Position numbers and translations under genes: made by a program. DNA of 64,000 nucleotides from Bradysia coprophila (Eukaryota > Arthropoda > Insecta > Diptera > Sciaridae): positions 2,300,150 through 2,364,149 of the forward strand of contig NW_023503501.1 in the NCBI RefSeq assembly GCF_014529535.1, in the 5' to 3' direction. Shown here one piece after another: positions 33,949 to 45,782 of this stretch; the stretch's first letter is position 1; the number at the start of each line of letters is the position of its first letter. The notes beneath the pieces are model-generated. The model did not search any database. It worked only from the letters and a program-made list of their open reading frames with translations, and was not told the DNA's origin.

Positions 33949-35452
33949 GACCCGTACGAAACACCTATTCGTATCAAAAGCCTTTAATGTAGAACTCTTC
34001 ATTTCTCTCACTTCATTTTCTTCTCTACTGAAAAGCTTTTCTCCCTTTAAAATCACTTACATTATCCACTCTTTGCCTTGTTATCATATGCCGGACGCAA
34101 TATAGACAGCCCCGTACGAAGTCAATTTTCATAAATTCCTATTTAAACAGCTATATACCGCTATATTTACCTATAAATAAACATTTCACAGATGAATATG
34201 CTAGTATATAGCTCTATATGCCTGTATATAGCTCAATATAGGTGAATATAGATATATATAGATGTCCATAAATGGAATGCTTGAAACACCCCACACACAT
34301 AACCAATTACTTCTACTTTAACAGAAACTATCTAAGTACCATTTTTCCAAAGATATATCACTTTTACTAAAATCCATTATGGCCGCCAACAGCCATTTTG
34401 TTAGGAGACCGGAAGTAGGACTGACGGTTTACATTCGTTAATACCTTTCAAACAAAAAAATTCATGAAATTCGGTCAAAATTTACTCGAGATATTGACAA
34501 AATACTCCACGTTCACTGTGCGGCCGAGTAGCCGGATGAGAGCTCACTCTAAGAGACCTAGCTCACGCTACGGTGAATATAATTTCATAAACTTTTTTTC
34601 CCCTGATTGGTACAATCAAAACCTATCTAATAAAGCGAAAGTAGACGAAATATGTTCAAATTTGGGCGCCCTACAAGCAAAAACTGCTTGGCGCCCTGTA
34701 CCTAGTTCACACCAAGGGATCTAACTCACGAGTCAGTCATCCCATTTCTATAAACTTTTTTTTTGTCGATCGGTATTGTAAATATCTTTCATTTGACGTA
34801 TCACTTACAAGTAAAAATGAAAAACCGTAAAGCACTTATTGGGCCCCAGCTCGGGAGGGGTCGATCCAAAATCACTCATCTTCGAACTAAGCCTGTCTTT
34901 TGACATTACCAAACGGGAAAAAAAAGAATTTTCAAAATCGGATGTGTTTTACTCAAGTTATCGTGCAGACAGACGGACGGACATTTTTTTTTTCGCGGAT
35001 TTGGCATCTCTGGACAACCACAATTGGTTTCCACTTACTCAGGGAGTCCAATTCGACGTGTTACAAACGTATGCGTAAACCTATAAGACCAGGGCCTACT
35101 TTTTGGAAACTAATTTCTTGAATTTCTTGAAATTTCTCGAATTTTCTCGAATTTCTTAAAATTTCTCGAATTCGAGAAATTCGAGAAACTTCAAGAAACT
35201 CGAGAAATTAGTTTCTTGAAATTTCTTGAATTTCTCGAAGTTTCCCGAATTTCTTGAATTTTCTGGAATTTCTTGAAATTTCTCGAATTCGAGAAATTCA
35301 AGAAACTTTGAGAAATTCAAGAAATATTTCTCGAAATTTCTTGAATTTCTCGAAGTTTCTTGAATTTCTCAAAGTTTCTTGAATTTCTCGATTTTCTCTA
35401 AAAGTTTCTAAAAAGTAGGCCCTGTATAAGACCCCAGTACTTCGTACGGGTC
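33949..35452. mobile_element. 12-bp-TIR element, copy 2 (inverted)
   Basis: The same perfect ends GACCCGTACGAA / TTCGTACGGGTC bound a copy in the opposite orientation to 7115-8188. Shared internal blocks include AGGCCTTTAATG-like subterminal DNA, TATATAG runs, and the GTTTACGCATACG segment. It is about 430 bp longer, partly because another element (35090-35424) has inserted into it. No transposase. Confidence 0.8.
35090..35424. mobile_element. 335-bp hAT-like MITE nested in the 12-bp-TIR element
   Basis: Perfect ends CAGGGCCTACTTTTT / AAAAAGTAGGCCCTG and an exact 8-bp duplication TATAAGAC (35082-35089, 35425-35432) are present. The other copy of the host element shows the empty site (near 7135-7145). 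Its interior consists almost wholly of short degenerate repeats of TTTCTTGAA / TTTCTCGAA in both orientations. No ORF. Confidence 0.92.
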
Positions 35453-36234
35453 TAAAAAGCTCTCGTTCGATTCCGCCTCGTTCAGCCAATATTTACTTCC
35501 CTTGTGCATGTTCTTCGTGGATGGCGCCATTTAATATTCAATCAGTCTTACAATATCATCACTGATAGTGTTCACAGGCCCGAGTAGGTTAAGGAAAGAC
35601 GCATCACGCGTTCCGTTTCAAGGGCGCCTAATTTAAAAACGGCGACAGTCCCAATAGTCAGTTCGAGCCTGGCATTTTGCATTTGTATGAATATAATAGA
35701 ACTTTGACTATCAATGGATTTCATTGACAATTTTCTACTTTACGAAGTCCTGAGAGGTTGAATGTTGGCTGTATCATTAGTTTAATAAGTAAAGCTTGTA
35801 CAAATGTATGTGGCCCCTTAATTAAATTAATTTTCTGGAATTCAGTTTACTCTAGAATTTATTCTACAGAGTCACATTGATAATATTGTCTTACAAAACC
35901 GCTTACATCATAAGCGTCTTTGGTTCGTTATAAACTGTAGAAATAACTAAGGATTGTTATTGGCATTGGTTACGACTTGAATTTAACAATATATTTCGTT
36001 TTTACCTATTTTTTGATGTCGAGTTTGTTTCAATTAGGAGATTAGGACACATTCATGTTTCTTTTTCGTAAAAGAATATTCTTTACTAATAGCTAGGAGC
36101 ATGGAAGAAACAATAAACTTTAAAAACTCTTTATACAAGCGTTTGTTTGAAGAAAAAGCCGTTACAATCGCCAATTATCTGAAAAATCCTACATCTGTAC
36201 TCGACTTGCCAGAGGAAAAAAGAAATTTTTAAAT
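35453..36234. other. Probable intron or intergenic, nothing recognised
   Basis: AT-rich, no gene, no clear repeat. Confidence 0.4.
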
Positions 36235-36930
36235 TGTTCGTCTTATTCCCTTGAGTGAAAGTAAGGGTCGTACGACAAAAAATCAATTAAAATGTCTGTA
36301 ACGATATGATGCAGTGGACGCCAATGAAATTTAGTGAGAAATTTACTTCAGCTGGCCTACTCATACAAACAAAGCTGCTTATACTTCATGCTACATGGTA
36401 ATGGTAAAAGCGTATAAGTAGTCTTGTCTAAAAATCAGCTGCAAATTTCTCACTTTTCACTTACGTCGACTGTATAACTACATTGGTAAAAACGTTAAAT
36501 ACAGAAATGGTCTGTAACGCTTGTTATCATGAGTGATTGAGTGATTCTCAACCGATTTTCACAATTTTTGTTTTAATTGACGAAGAATGAAATTTACGAG
36601 TTTAACTTCGTAGATGGCTAGTATTGGAGCAGTGAGATAAGATTAATTCTTCACAGAATTTGTTTTCCCTTGTTACCACGATAACTCTTGACCGATTCTC
36701 AAAATTTTAGCTTTAATCGACGAAGAATTCAATTCTTGAGGTTGAGTTCGTGCCTTTTGCCTGTATAATATTGGAGTGGTGAGATGGGAGTATTTTGTGA
36801 ATATTTTTGTCCTTGTTCAGTAAAAGATTCAGTAAAAAAATCGATGAAGTCGAACGATCTGAAAGTATTTCCCGAATTTTTTTTTGCGTTTTTTGTCTCT
36901 TCTCGATAACATGACGCAATTCCCAAGAAT
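36235..36930. repeat. Relatives of the 11.4-kb tandem repeat family
   Basis: Starts with the header TCCCTTGAGTGAAAGTAAGGG. Two units of about 155 bp start near 36515 and 36672, each with CGATAACT-like, TTAAT-GACGAAGAAT and GTTnAnTTCGT blocks. A foldback (36312-36472) lies between the header and the first unit. Confidence 0.6.
36312..36472. mobile_element. 161-bp foldback, CAGT-GACG ends
   Basis: The left CAGTGGACG...AGTGAGAAATTT...CAGCTG faces the right CAGCTGCAAATTTCTCACT...CGTCGACTG. The centre resembles that of 4905-5114. Confidence 0.6.
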
Positions 36931-37732
36931 TTTTTTACAATTACAGAAAATAACCCTATCGTTTCAGTTAAGTGTACTTAAGGATCGTCCGCGTGAACCT
37001 ACCTTTATTTCCCCCATGTTGTAGCGTTATAGGACTTTATTGAGAAAATAGGGTGGAATAAATGTAAAGAGAGTCGCTACTCTTATGTATGTGGGAGATG
37101 TGGGACGAATAGAGCGAATGGAACGAACAAAACTCACGGTTGGCTTGGCAGTCTCTTCACGATCAAATACAATTTTTAAAAGTTCAAAAATCTTTTGAAA
37201 TAATTTTCAGTCAAGGAACTTGACCCACCCAAGTCGTGGGACTTAGTGTTTCTGTCCAATGCATCCCAAAGTCAAGGTAAACCAACAGGTTTATTGAAAA
37301 TTCATTTTTCATAAGTACATTTACAGTAACATTGTATGATAAAGTTTTCACTTCAAGAAAATTACGCTCTCATGCATCAAAGTGTCGAATGATCTGTACC
37401 GAACACTAGCTTAGTACACACATTGCGACGAGATACAATTCGAAGAATTTAATTTATTTTTTGAACTTTGGGAAATTTTGATTCGCTTGAGTTGTGTAGT
37501 ATCATCGAAATAAATGTATGTGAGCACCGTACCGTGGTATAGATGTTGGTATAACATTTTTAAATAATGTGATATTTAGAAATGAGCAGGTTTTGCTGTC
37601 GCGATTTTCCTTTTGGTGTTGACACCAAAGTCTTCTGTGAAAGCTCAAACATTTTTTCCTCTGAACATTCGCATAGAAAACTCCAATTCAATATTCAACA
37701 GACAATATCATACAATCACTGATGCAATTCAC
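36931..37732. other. Probable intron or intergenic, nothing recognised
   Basis: No gene or repeat recognised. Confidence 0.4.
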
Positions 37733-38227
37733 ATGAACAGGGAAATAGCGTTGCGTTATTTTCGAGGAAGCTCAATTAAGTGTTTCGTTCTCGTTCTTTT
37801 TTTGTGTGTGTCCCGGTTCGTCAATGCTCAAGCTCATATCCCTGAGGAATTTATTATCGAAAAACGTATCTGTATGTCAGCAAAATGTTCAGTTTCTCCT
37901 CAAAATTTATTCATATTTATGTTGTGTAGCCAGAAACATCTATACACTCAAATTGTGTGCCAAGCAGCGGGCGCACCCGCGTGTTTTTATTCCCCGTCGT
38001 TTGTTTGCGATGAATGTATTTTACATTATTATTGTAGCGAAGACGCGGTGTATGAGTATTTTATTTCAGCGTATAAATTTCATGTCATTTTATGTAGCTC
38101 AGAGCTCACAAAGCATTTAAATGTTGCTCTCTCTCTCGCTATTAAAATAAAGTCTTTGTGTGGATATACTATTTCCATTTTCTTTATTTATTTATTACTA
38201 TTTTTTTGTTCGTTTGAAAGAGCGTGA
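37733..38227 (+). CDS. Unrecognised ORF, doubtful
   Basis: An ATG-started 164-codon ORF (the frame is open from 37613). The first 35 residues look like a signal peptide (RYFRGSSIKCFVLVLFLC, then VNAQA), the middle is Cys-rich, and the last 20 residues are hydrophobic. No family was recognised. A second, overlapping frame is also open for 104 codons (37806-38120), and the stretch lies among possible 5' UTR exons. It may be a chance ORF in a locally GC-richer promoter-like region. Confidence 0.18.
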   Translation: MNREIALRYFRGSSIKCFVLVLFLCVSRFVNAQAHIPEEFIIEKRICMSAKCSVSPQNLFIFMLCSQKHLYTQIVCQAAGAPACFYSPSFVCDECILHYYCSEDAVYEYFISAYKFHVILCSSELTKHLNVALSLAIKIKSLCGYTISIFFIYLLLFFCSFERA

Positions 38228-39159
38228 TACCTCTCATCATCAACATTGTTTTTATTATCTGCATACATATGTACCGCATGGCTTTGCGTAACATGTATAT
38301 ATATATAAATGTCGAAGAACATTTTTGGATGTGTGCAAGTTATTGTGTCAGTGTAAATATACACAAATGAAAACACACCAACTGCATGTGTAGAGTTTGT
38401 ATTCAAGACCATTTTGATTGAATTTTCATGTATGCTTTCGGTGTGAATATTACAATTTTTTCTCATGAATGTATATATGGTGTGTGTATGGCTGATGAAT
38501 ACAAAGTATACAAACTGCTTTTTCTGTGTTTGTATGCATGCAATTCCAAAACTAAATAACATACTCAGTCAAGATCGAGCATACGCAGCGCAAGTACAGT
38601 ATATTAATAGATACGGGACAGTGTTGTACGGGTCAAGAAATTGCTTTCAATTACAAAAATTATAGTTAAAATATAAGGGAAAAAATAACAAAGAGATCTC
38701 TTTTAAGTGTTCAAGCGCATTAGTTTTTAGTGTGGAAATAAATATTCGTATATAGCTTGTTGTATTATTAAATGTTGTGTACAAGTGTACAAGTGGCCGG
38801 AGTTGCAAAGTTTGCAGAACGAGAAAAGTGTTTCTGATTTAACTGAACCCACAAGCACATTTTGAAAGTTAAGAGTGTGTTATACTCTAGAAAATCGATA
38901 AGCATTTTCCTGTGTGATATTTGAATAAACCAGAAGCCAAAAACGAAACCAACACTCTCACTAAACTTTTCTTTTCTTTTTTAACTTAAAAAACTCTTAT
39001 TCTAGCAACTATACTCATAAAATCATCGTTTAGTATAAAAAGTTCCATTCGATTTCGTAGATTGTTGTTGTTTTCGACGTTCGTAATTAAACCACTCTAT
39101 AAATAGAAATTAAAAAGAAAAACGAAATTGTGCAAGCCAATTCGATCTGAATTTATTAT
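38228..39159. other. Probable intron or promoter-proximal DNA
   Basis: Rich in TATATA and CA-type words; no supported gene. Confidence 0.35.
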
Positions 39160-39458
39160 TTAATCGGAAAATTTAATCAGCCGCATTCTCATGTTGTGCT
39201 ATTGATGGATAGTGGGAAAACGGTCGGTATTAGGTGATTAAACCGCAAAATCGATTAACGTGATTCTGGTGTCCCATCGTCATCACCCTTTTACACGAAT
39301 TTTCGAAAGCGTGAAAAAGTAGGCGTTTCAGTTCGTAACATATATATTTACACACAATAAACGCGATTATCCTAGGAAAAACGAAACGAAGTTATACGAA
39401 AGGCATCGTCAGTGTGTAACAGAGAGTTTCGAAAAAAGGAGCTTTTCGATATTATTGT
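39160..39458 (+). promoter_or_regulatory. Second putative noncoding first exon, possibly of Mnt
   Basis: The donor TATTGT|GTAAGTATT ends the segment at 39458 and is followed by a pyrimidine-rich CTTCTTCTTC run. Initiator-like TCAGTTCG and TCAGTGTG lie near 39328 and 39406. No long ORF enters the donor. It is a candidate alternative 5' UTR exon that would splice to 51725. Inference only. Confidence 0.35.
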
Positions 39459-40019
39459 GTAAGTATTATTTTTCCTTCTTCTTCTTCTACTTCTCTAGTC
39501 AAATTGAACGTAGTCTATCAACAAAAAAGAAAAGAAAAATTAATAAAATTAACGAAATATCACTCTTTTTTCTGTAATATCTTTTGCGCATCTGCGCGAT
39601 TTCAATGTTTGTATCAATATGTGTACGCATCTATATTTAAGTATTAGATTGAAAATACTTGTTGTCTTGGGCCGAAAAAAAAATGTATTGGGCCGAAACT
39701 CGCAAATTAGCAAGTCAAAATAAATAAAAAATAAAGAAATGCTTTCCGACACCGAAACGATGTATATATACAATATATGGCATGTTACCATACATAAATG
39801 CTCAGAGAGTACCGTTTCCACCTCATATACACATCCATTTTATATACTATCGGAAATTTTCTTATTTTGTAGTAGTATCCACATCCAATACAATGATAAT
39901 CTCAGATAGATTGTGGAATATCTTTAACTCATTATACACATTGTTTGGATAGGTAGTATAAAATTTTCTTTATGTAATTCAGAGAACGAATTCGATTACT
40001 TACGCGGCCTCTGTGTAAT
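39459..40019. other. Probable intron, nothing recognised
   Basis: No gene or repeat recognised. A 90-codon minus ORF (39549-39821) has no motif. Confidence 0.4.
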
Positions 40020-40410
40020 GTCATATGAACGTATTTTATCGCACTAGTGCGAAGGATTTGCAAGGCTTTTTTTTCGCACTCAGCATCTTAATCACGTTTA
40101 TGCAACTCGAGATCATAATGTTCGAAAACTGCGAACTTTAGAGCCCTCTGTTGCATAAAACGTTGTATGAATCTCGGTGCGAAGTATTTCATTAGGCTCA
40201 CGATTTTTATTATGACACACGGCCTGCTGCCTCGTGTCATAATTGTACATCTAGAGCTTATAAAGTACTTCGCACTCGATGTCATAAATAACTATTAACC
40301 TTACATGCTTATGTTGCATAACTCGTTGTATGAATCACGATGTGTCATAATTGCACATCTAGAGCCTAATAAATTACTATGCACTCGATGTCATAAATAA
40401 CCAATTTGAC
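40020..40410. mobile_element. Foldback cluster related to 57200-57390
   Basis: GTCATATGAACGTATTTTAT, CGCACTAG, TTGCAAGGCTTTTT and CGCACTCAGCAT are shared with 57200-57390. Within it, CTCGATGTCATAAATAAC occurs twice (near 40273 and 40384). A central hairpin has TTATGACAC / GTGTCATAA arms. Confidence 0.6.
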
Positions 40411-43400
40411 TCAACAAAACATGTCAAATGCTGTAACAGCTACCGTTGTAATATTGTCGTAACAAGTCTTTAAGTAGTTGTCGATTTTAGTTTTAGATTT
40501 TTTTTCAGTGAAAATTTTAGTTTTTATTTTTTGTTTATATCAGCGGTGAATTGCATAAAATGTTGCATAAGACAAGAATCTTGTGCTGGTATTTTATCGC
40601 ACACGATATCTTGTCAACCTTGGCTTCCCTCGGGTTTACAATGGGTTGTAATGAAATTTCATGGTTTGACCGTCGAAACTGATCGCCAGCGCCAATGTCA
40701 ACATTTTCTTTTTGATTTTTCACTTCAATGATCACCATCATAGACCTGAAACGTCATTCTTCTTCTTCTTAAAATATCACAACCCATCGGCGTCTAGTGC
40801 AAACAAAATACCAACACATGATGCTTGTTTCATAAATAACTATTTTTTTCTATATATTTTCGAATTTCGACTTTGGCGAATTATATCCACGCTTGTGTGT
40901 CTGTTTATAAAATGCACACACAATTTCAGTTCGTATCTTTATATTGTACAATATTGAATAAGGTTTTCTGATCGAAATGGTTTCTTTCTTCATTAAAACT
41001 GTTAAAGCACACGCACTGGTTGCTTTATATTGTAACGCAACGCGTGGCAAAAATATGATCTTTTCGGCAAAATGAACATAAAAAAAAAATCTTTTCGATT
41101 TTAGCGTGGTGTAAGTGGTTTTTTTTAGTGATGGTTCCGTGGCAATGAATGTTTTTTTTTCGATTCATCAACGATACAACATGCTATCTAAGCGTATCTA
41201 AAAAAAATTATTAGTTTGACATCATCACATTTTATGATAAAAGTAATAGGTAGAAAACCGCGTACATCGATGAATCGACATATAAATTTATATTCTAGCG
41301 AACTTTACACCTTTTAGGTATATACTAACCATCATCGATGGTTATTTTTCATTTGAAAAGCAAAAAAAAAAAATTGTTTTTAAAGCTTTCTAGAAGTGAT
41401 TTCATCTCACACAGAATCCATGAAAAATAACTATAATAAATTGATCGAACACCGACACTGTATTTTTTTCATGGTGATTGTTGTTTAACCAGCTTGAATT
41501 TCAACTTGACGTTGGTATAATTTCTTAGTCAGTTAGACCTTGTCGTTCTGCATTCATACAGGCAATTATGTAGAATATCGTTTTCTTATCCATATAACAG
41601 CCACCTGCCTTCAACCTTCTCTGTAATAAATACAAATTTGTTGTTTTGTTTTTCAAGAAATTCCACGTTTATTGTGAAAGTCTACAATTGTTTAGCTCTC
41701 GCGATTTAGCTTCTCAGTTTTATGCTACAGAATGACTGACTATTCATGTTACACATTCTGGTTAGTTTTTCGCCAGTTAATGTTGATAAGTCATTGTTTA
41801 GATGTGTCGAAGTACGCAAGAACGAAAATAATATTACGCGCTTCATAGGTAAGATTTCGTCATTAAATTGGCATGACAGAGCCAATGGTTTATTTCCATT
41901 GCTCCCGTGGAAATCAATGCTTCTTAAATGTTTTTCTCAGTCTTAGCCGAAGTTATTTGGTCTCCGATGGAAGAAATAACCATTTTGCTAAGTAAAGTAA
42001 ATAGAAAATGGGACTGTTTTGCGCATTAGATGTCAGATTACCGATACGAGCGAAGCGAGTTCGGCAACAAATAGTGTGCGTGCGCAAAACTAACAAGTTA
42101 GGAACGAGATTGTATCTACTGTCATGTCAAAATCACAACAAATTAACACGATTTTAGACCAAAGATTCATTATTTTCATGCATTTTCTGTGGTCAGAGCG
42201 TGGCGAAATGAACCATCGAAGTGATTGCACAACTTTTTTCCATCGTTGAAATTTTTGATTTTTTTTTCTCGTGTTCTCGTCCGTACGTGCTTATCTGTGT
42301 TGGACGATTGTTTTTAGGCAGTCTTGACACATACGTAAATAACTATTGTTTCCCGTGAAGAGAAAATCGTGAAATTGTTTTTCAAAGGGTCCCGAAGTTT
42401 CAGTTTAGGTGAGAAAACTGTTGTGTGGATAATAACTGCGTTGTGGAAAACATAATGCCCATCATTCGTGTCTCATTATTTACCGAAGTAATTTTCTTGA
42501 TTCGTACACAGCTTCAGAATTTTTACCTTCGGATTATACACCTACCACGAGCACGACCCAAAAGTAATTGGAGACAGATGCGGTAATTCGTTATTACATC
42601 GATAATTGTGCATACATTAAATGTAAGCCATGTGACCAAATTAACATCCTCAATCTTCTTCACGAAATTGTCCACCGTAAAGCATTGCTTACAGCATAAT
42701 TCCCAATCCGACACAGACAGCAATAATATGCATTCAAAGTGAATTTCTTTCATTGGAAGCATTCATATTGACGATTAATATTTCAAGATAATATATGCTC
42801 ACACACACATTACCGCTCAATTTCACTTTCAATTTGCAATTTCCGCAAAACTCTCAAAACACAAGACTCATCAGATATTTCATTCACGATGAATCCGTTA
42901 CCTAACATCCAATGTTAATGGATCGAATATGCATAATAATTACGAAAGTTTTAATTAGACCAAATGGGTTCTACAATGAAGGTATTGTGGTTTTCCAAAT
43001 GTGTCATTGTGGTACACAATAGACATCGGCATATTATTATTTGGGGTGTAGTTTCGCTATTTCAATTTTTACATTGTGTCAATCGACGCGATGTATGTAC
43101 GTCAAATATATGAGTTGTTGCCTGTGTTTATGGTATAATTACTGAGCAATGTAATCTCATTTACTGTATGGGTGGGGTACCGGTACATATGTTTAGAAAA
43201 AAAAAACTCATCGCGAAACAAGAAAACCATTCAATTGCGTCTGATTTGAAAAGAGTCGATCATTTTGAACGACATTCAACAGGGCTGGTACAAAAATCCA
43301 AAATGTACTAAACCAGCGGACAATAAAAATTGTTCTAAGTTACACCCCTGTTTGAAAAACATGTACGAAGGCGAAGTGAATGTGAAAAAAGCGTTTTCTG

Positions 43401-44020
43401 TATTTACTTGTCAGGTCACAAATAAAATTCTCTCCAGGAAGATTGGTCGGTAATATTCACATTTTGTACAGTGTTTGCGCAATAGAATAACATGCGCATG
43501 AGAGAAATCAGAATGGTAAAAATTGAGAGGATGGGTTGCGCGTTAAACCTCTATATGCATGCATGGTTTCCAACACAAAACGAAAACAAAGGGCATTTCA
43601 TATTATGCATATATGTGAAGCATTTAACGAATACAGTCGAGCTACGCGCATATTTATCACGGAAATCTGTGTGTATGCCAGTTCTCTGTTTTGTATGAAA
43701 ATACTATGAATCTCGACCACATGATTTCAATCAATTCATGTAATGGGATGTTGATTGAACAGCACATTGTCAAATGAAAAGGCTAATACAATCATGCCGA
43801 ACAATAGGCACGATTAGGCTGAATGTTAGTGCGGCATTAATTAACTATCGTTCAACCAGAGCATTGCAAGAGAATGGACTGACTCCAGAAAAATCGGCTT
43901 AGTTAGGTACACACCCCAGTATTATTAAAATATTAAATCGACGACGCCATACTTTACAATTATGTTCCCAGTCTGCTAACTGTCAATCTGCTTTATAAGT
44001 TCATATCAAATCACCAACAG
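40411..44020. other. Probable intron with small hairpins
   Basis: No gene supported. A hairpin at 42016-42090 has TTTTGCGCA / TGCGCAAAA arms and GCGAAGC at 42050-42056. A segment near 40600-40640 (CTTGTCAACCTTGGCTTCCC) resembles half of the 24.0-kb hairpin. The rest is AT-rich and featureless. Confidence 0.45.
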
Positions 44021-44154
44021 AAAATAGTAGATTATTCACCTCTGTCCACATGTTTATTTAGACACTTGGGGAGTTGTTGCATGAGCCGAAGGCGAATGTT
44101 ATAACCCCAAGTGTCTAAATAAATATTTGGACAGAGGTGAATACGCTATTTTAT
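44021..44154. mobile_element. 134-bp foldback with a GCCGAAGGC apex
   Basis: The arms CACCTCTGTCCA...TTTATTTAGACACTTGGGG pair with the right arm, ending GGACAGAGGTGAATAC. GCCGAAGGC at 44085-44093 is the apex. Confidence 0.8.
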
Positions 44155-45620
44155 CTACCGACGGCGAAATAATAGCACTTTTTCACTGCTGTTCACCTAG
44201 GTAAAAATAAAATAAAAATTATTGTTCTTAGGTTGGCTTTGAACATAATAAGAACTGACATTCTTGGAAGCAATTATTAATTTCAAGCTGATGGATTTTA
44301 CATTATTGTCATTGGCTTCTATAAATACTATAAAAAGTGAATGCGCGAAAACAATCATTTTGATTGATCGGTAATTAAATTGCCGGACTATAGCACAGTA
44401 TATATGAGAATTGCGAGAATTTTTTTTTCAACTTAATTCTCAATAAGGAATGTTTCTGAAGACAAAATACAAAAATTCTTTCTCACAAATGAATTGAAAT
44501 CTGAAGCTGGACGAAGTCACGTTAAAAACGTGTACGGTCGTGCTAAGTTTCGCAACAGAACATTCGTTTCTGGACATTATGTAGGTCTAAATGGAATTAA
44601 CCACACGTTTTGTCGGGTAGAGTCGAGTATATATTTTGAATATCTACTTGCAGGTTGATGAGGTATTTGGAATTAAAAAGGAACTGGGGGATCGTAGTTA
44701 TTCAAATTTGTAGCTTTAGATTTGATAATCATCGCCTTTAACTTGTGTACTTTCAGCATTCCATTAGTTTCTATTGCTGATCTATAATATGAAACAGTCC
44801 AAGCGTGTACCGTGTGGGGTGCGTCTTCAATACAATGCCAACATGCGTGGAAATTCGTACGATCTCTCTTTTTTTCTCGTTTACTTGTGACTGTGTTCGT
44901 ATAGGGGTGAAAAAGTGTGTGCTGCTAATGTATGAGTTTTGTTTACGAATCGAAAAGCAACTGCGTGATGAAAATATGGGAATTATGGTTAAAGGGTATA
45001 CATAATACGAACTATACTCAATAAACACACAGTTACGTACCAATTTATATGTATGAATGGTGGTTTCCCCTCAATAATTTTAACCCGGCATAATAATTCA
45101 GTACGCGTTCGTTGGTTTTGCGCAGCACGTTGTCTGTTTTCGTATGTTGCGCAAAGTTTTGCATTTTGTCGAAAATTACATTGGTACTAGTATATGACGC
45201 CACTTATGCGTTACGTAGGGTGCAGATATTCGTCATGTAGATTTTAGCTTTTTTCCGTATACAAACGGTAGTTAATTAAGGAAAAACCGTTTTTTATTTG
45301 AAGGAATTTTTGTTGTTCACTTTTCTTCATGTGTTGCCAAGTACTTGCTGTCAGTTAAATAATCTGTCTTACTGCTCGGAACTTTGTTAAGTTCAATCCC
45401 CTTCTTCGGCTTGTTACCCAGCCCTCAAACGTGTGAACATATTACAGTTACAAGCTAGTCTAGAATTTTTCGTGTCCCTATCGTATACTTAAAATGTCTT
45501 CAGTAAACGCAGCGTGACTAACATTCCTCCACTATTATCATCGATAAATTACCTATCGATCATCCATAAATGACGTTTTAAGACTGATATATTGTGGAAT
45601 GAAAAATGTGTTTGGTGCGC
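44155..45620. other. Probable intron, nothing recognised
   Basis: No gene or repeat recognised. Overlapping short ORFs on both strands around 44771-45043 have no motif. Confidence 0.4.
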
Positions 45621-45782
45621 AGTGCCTATTATTGGTAAATTCATTTACCTAATTTCCTGAAGTTTACCAAAAATTACCGAAATATACCGAGAATTTACCG
45701 AATTTACTTTCCGGTAAATTCAGTACATTTTGGTAACTTTTGATAAATTTGTTGAATGAATTTACAAATAATATGGTCATGG
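45621..45782. mobile_element. Foldback with short-period interior
   Basis: The outer arms ATTATTGGTAAATTCATT and AATGAATTTACAAATAAT are inverted. The interior is repeats of TTTACCGAAATTTACC-like words in both orientations. The right edge reads TACCCTG. Confidence 0.5.

Noticed and set aside
34464..35121. Three ORFs of 73-86 codons inside the 12-bp-TIR element
   Set aside because: Similar open stretches are on the opposite strand in the 7.1-kb copy; no transposase motif, so they come from the repeat itself.
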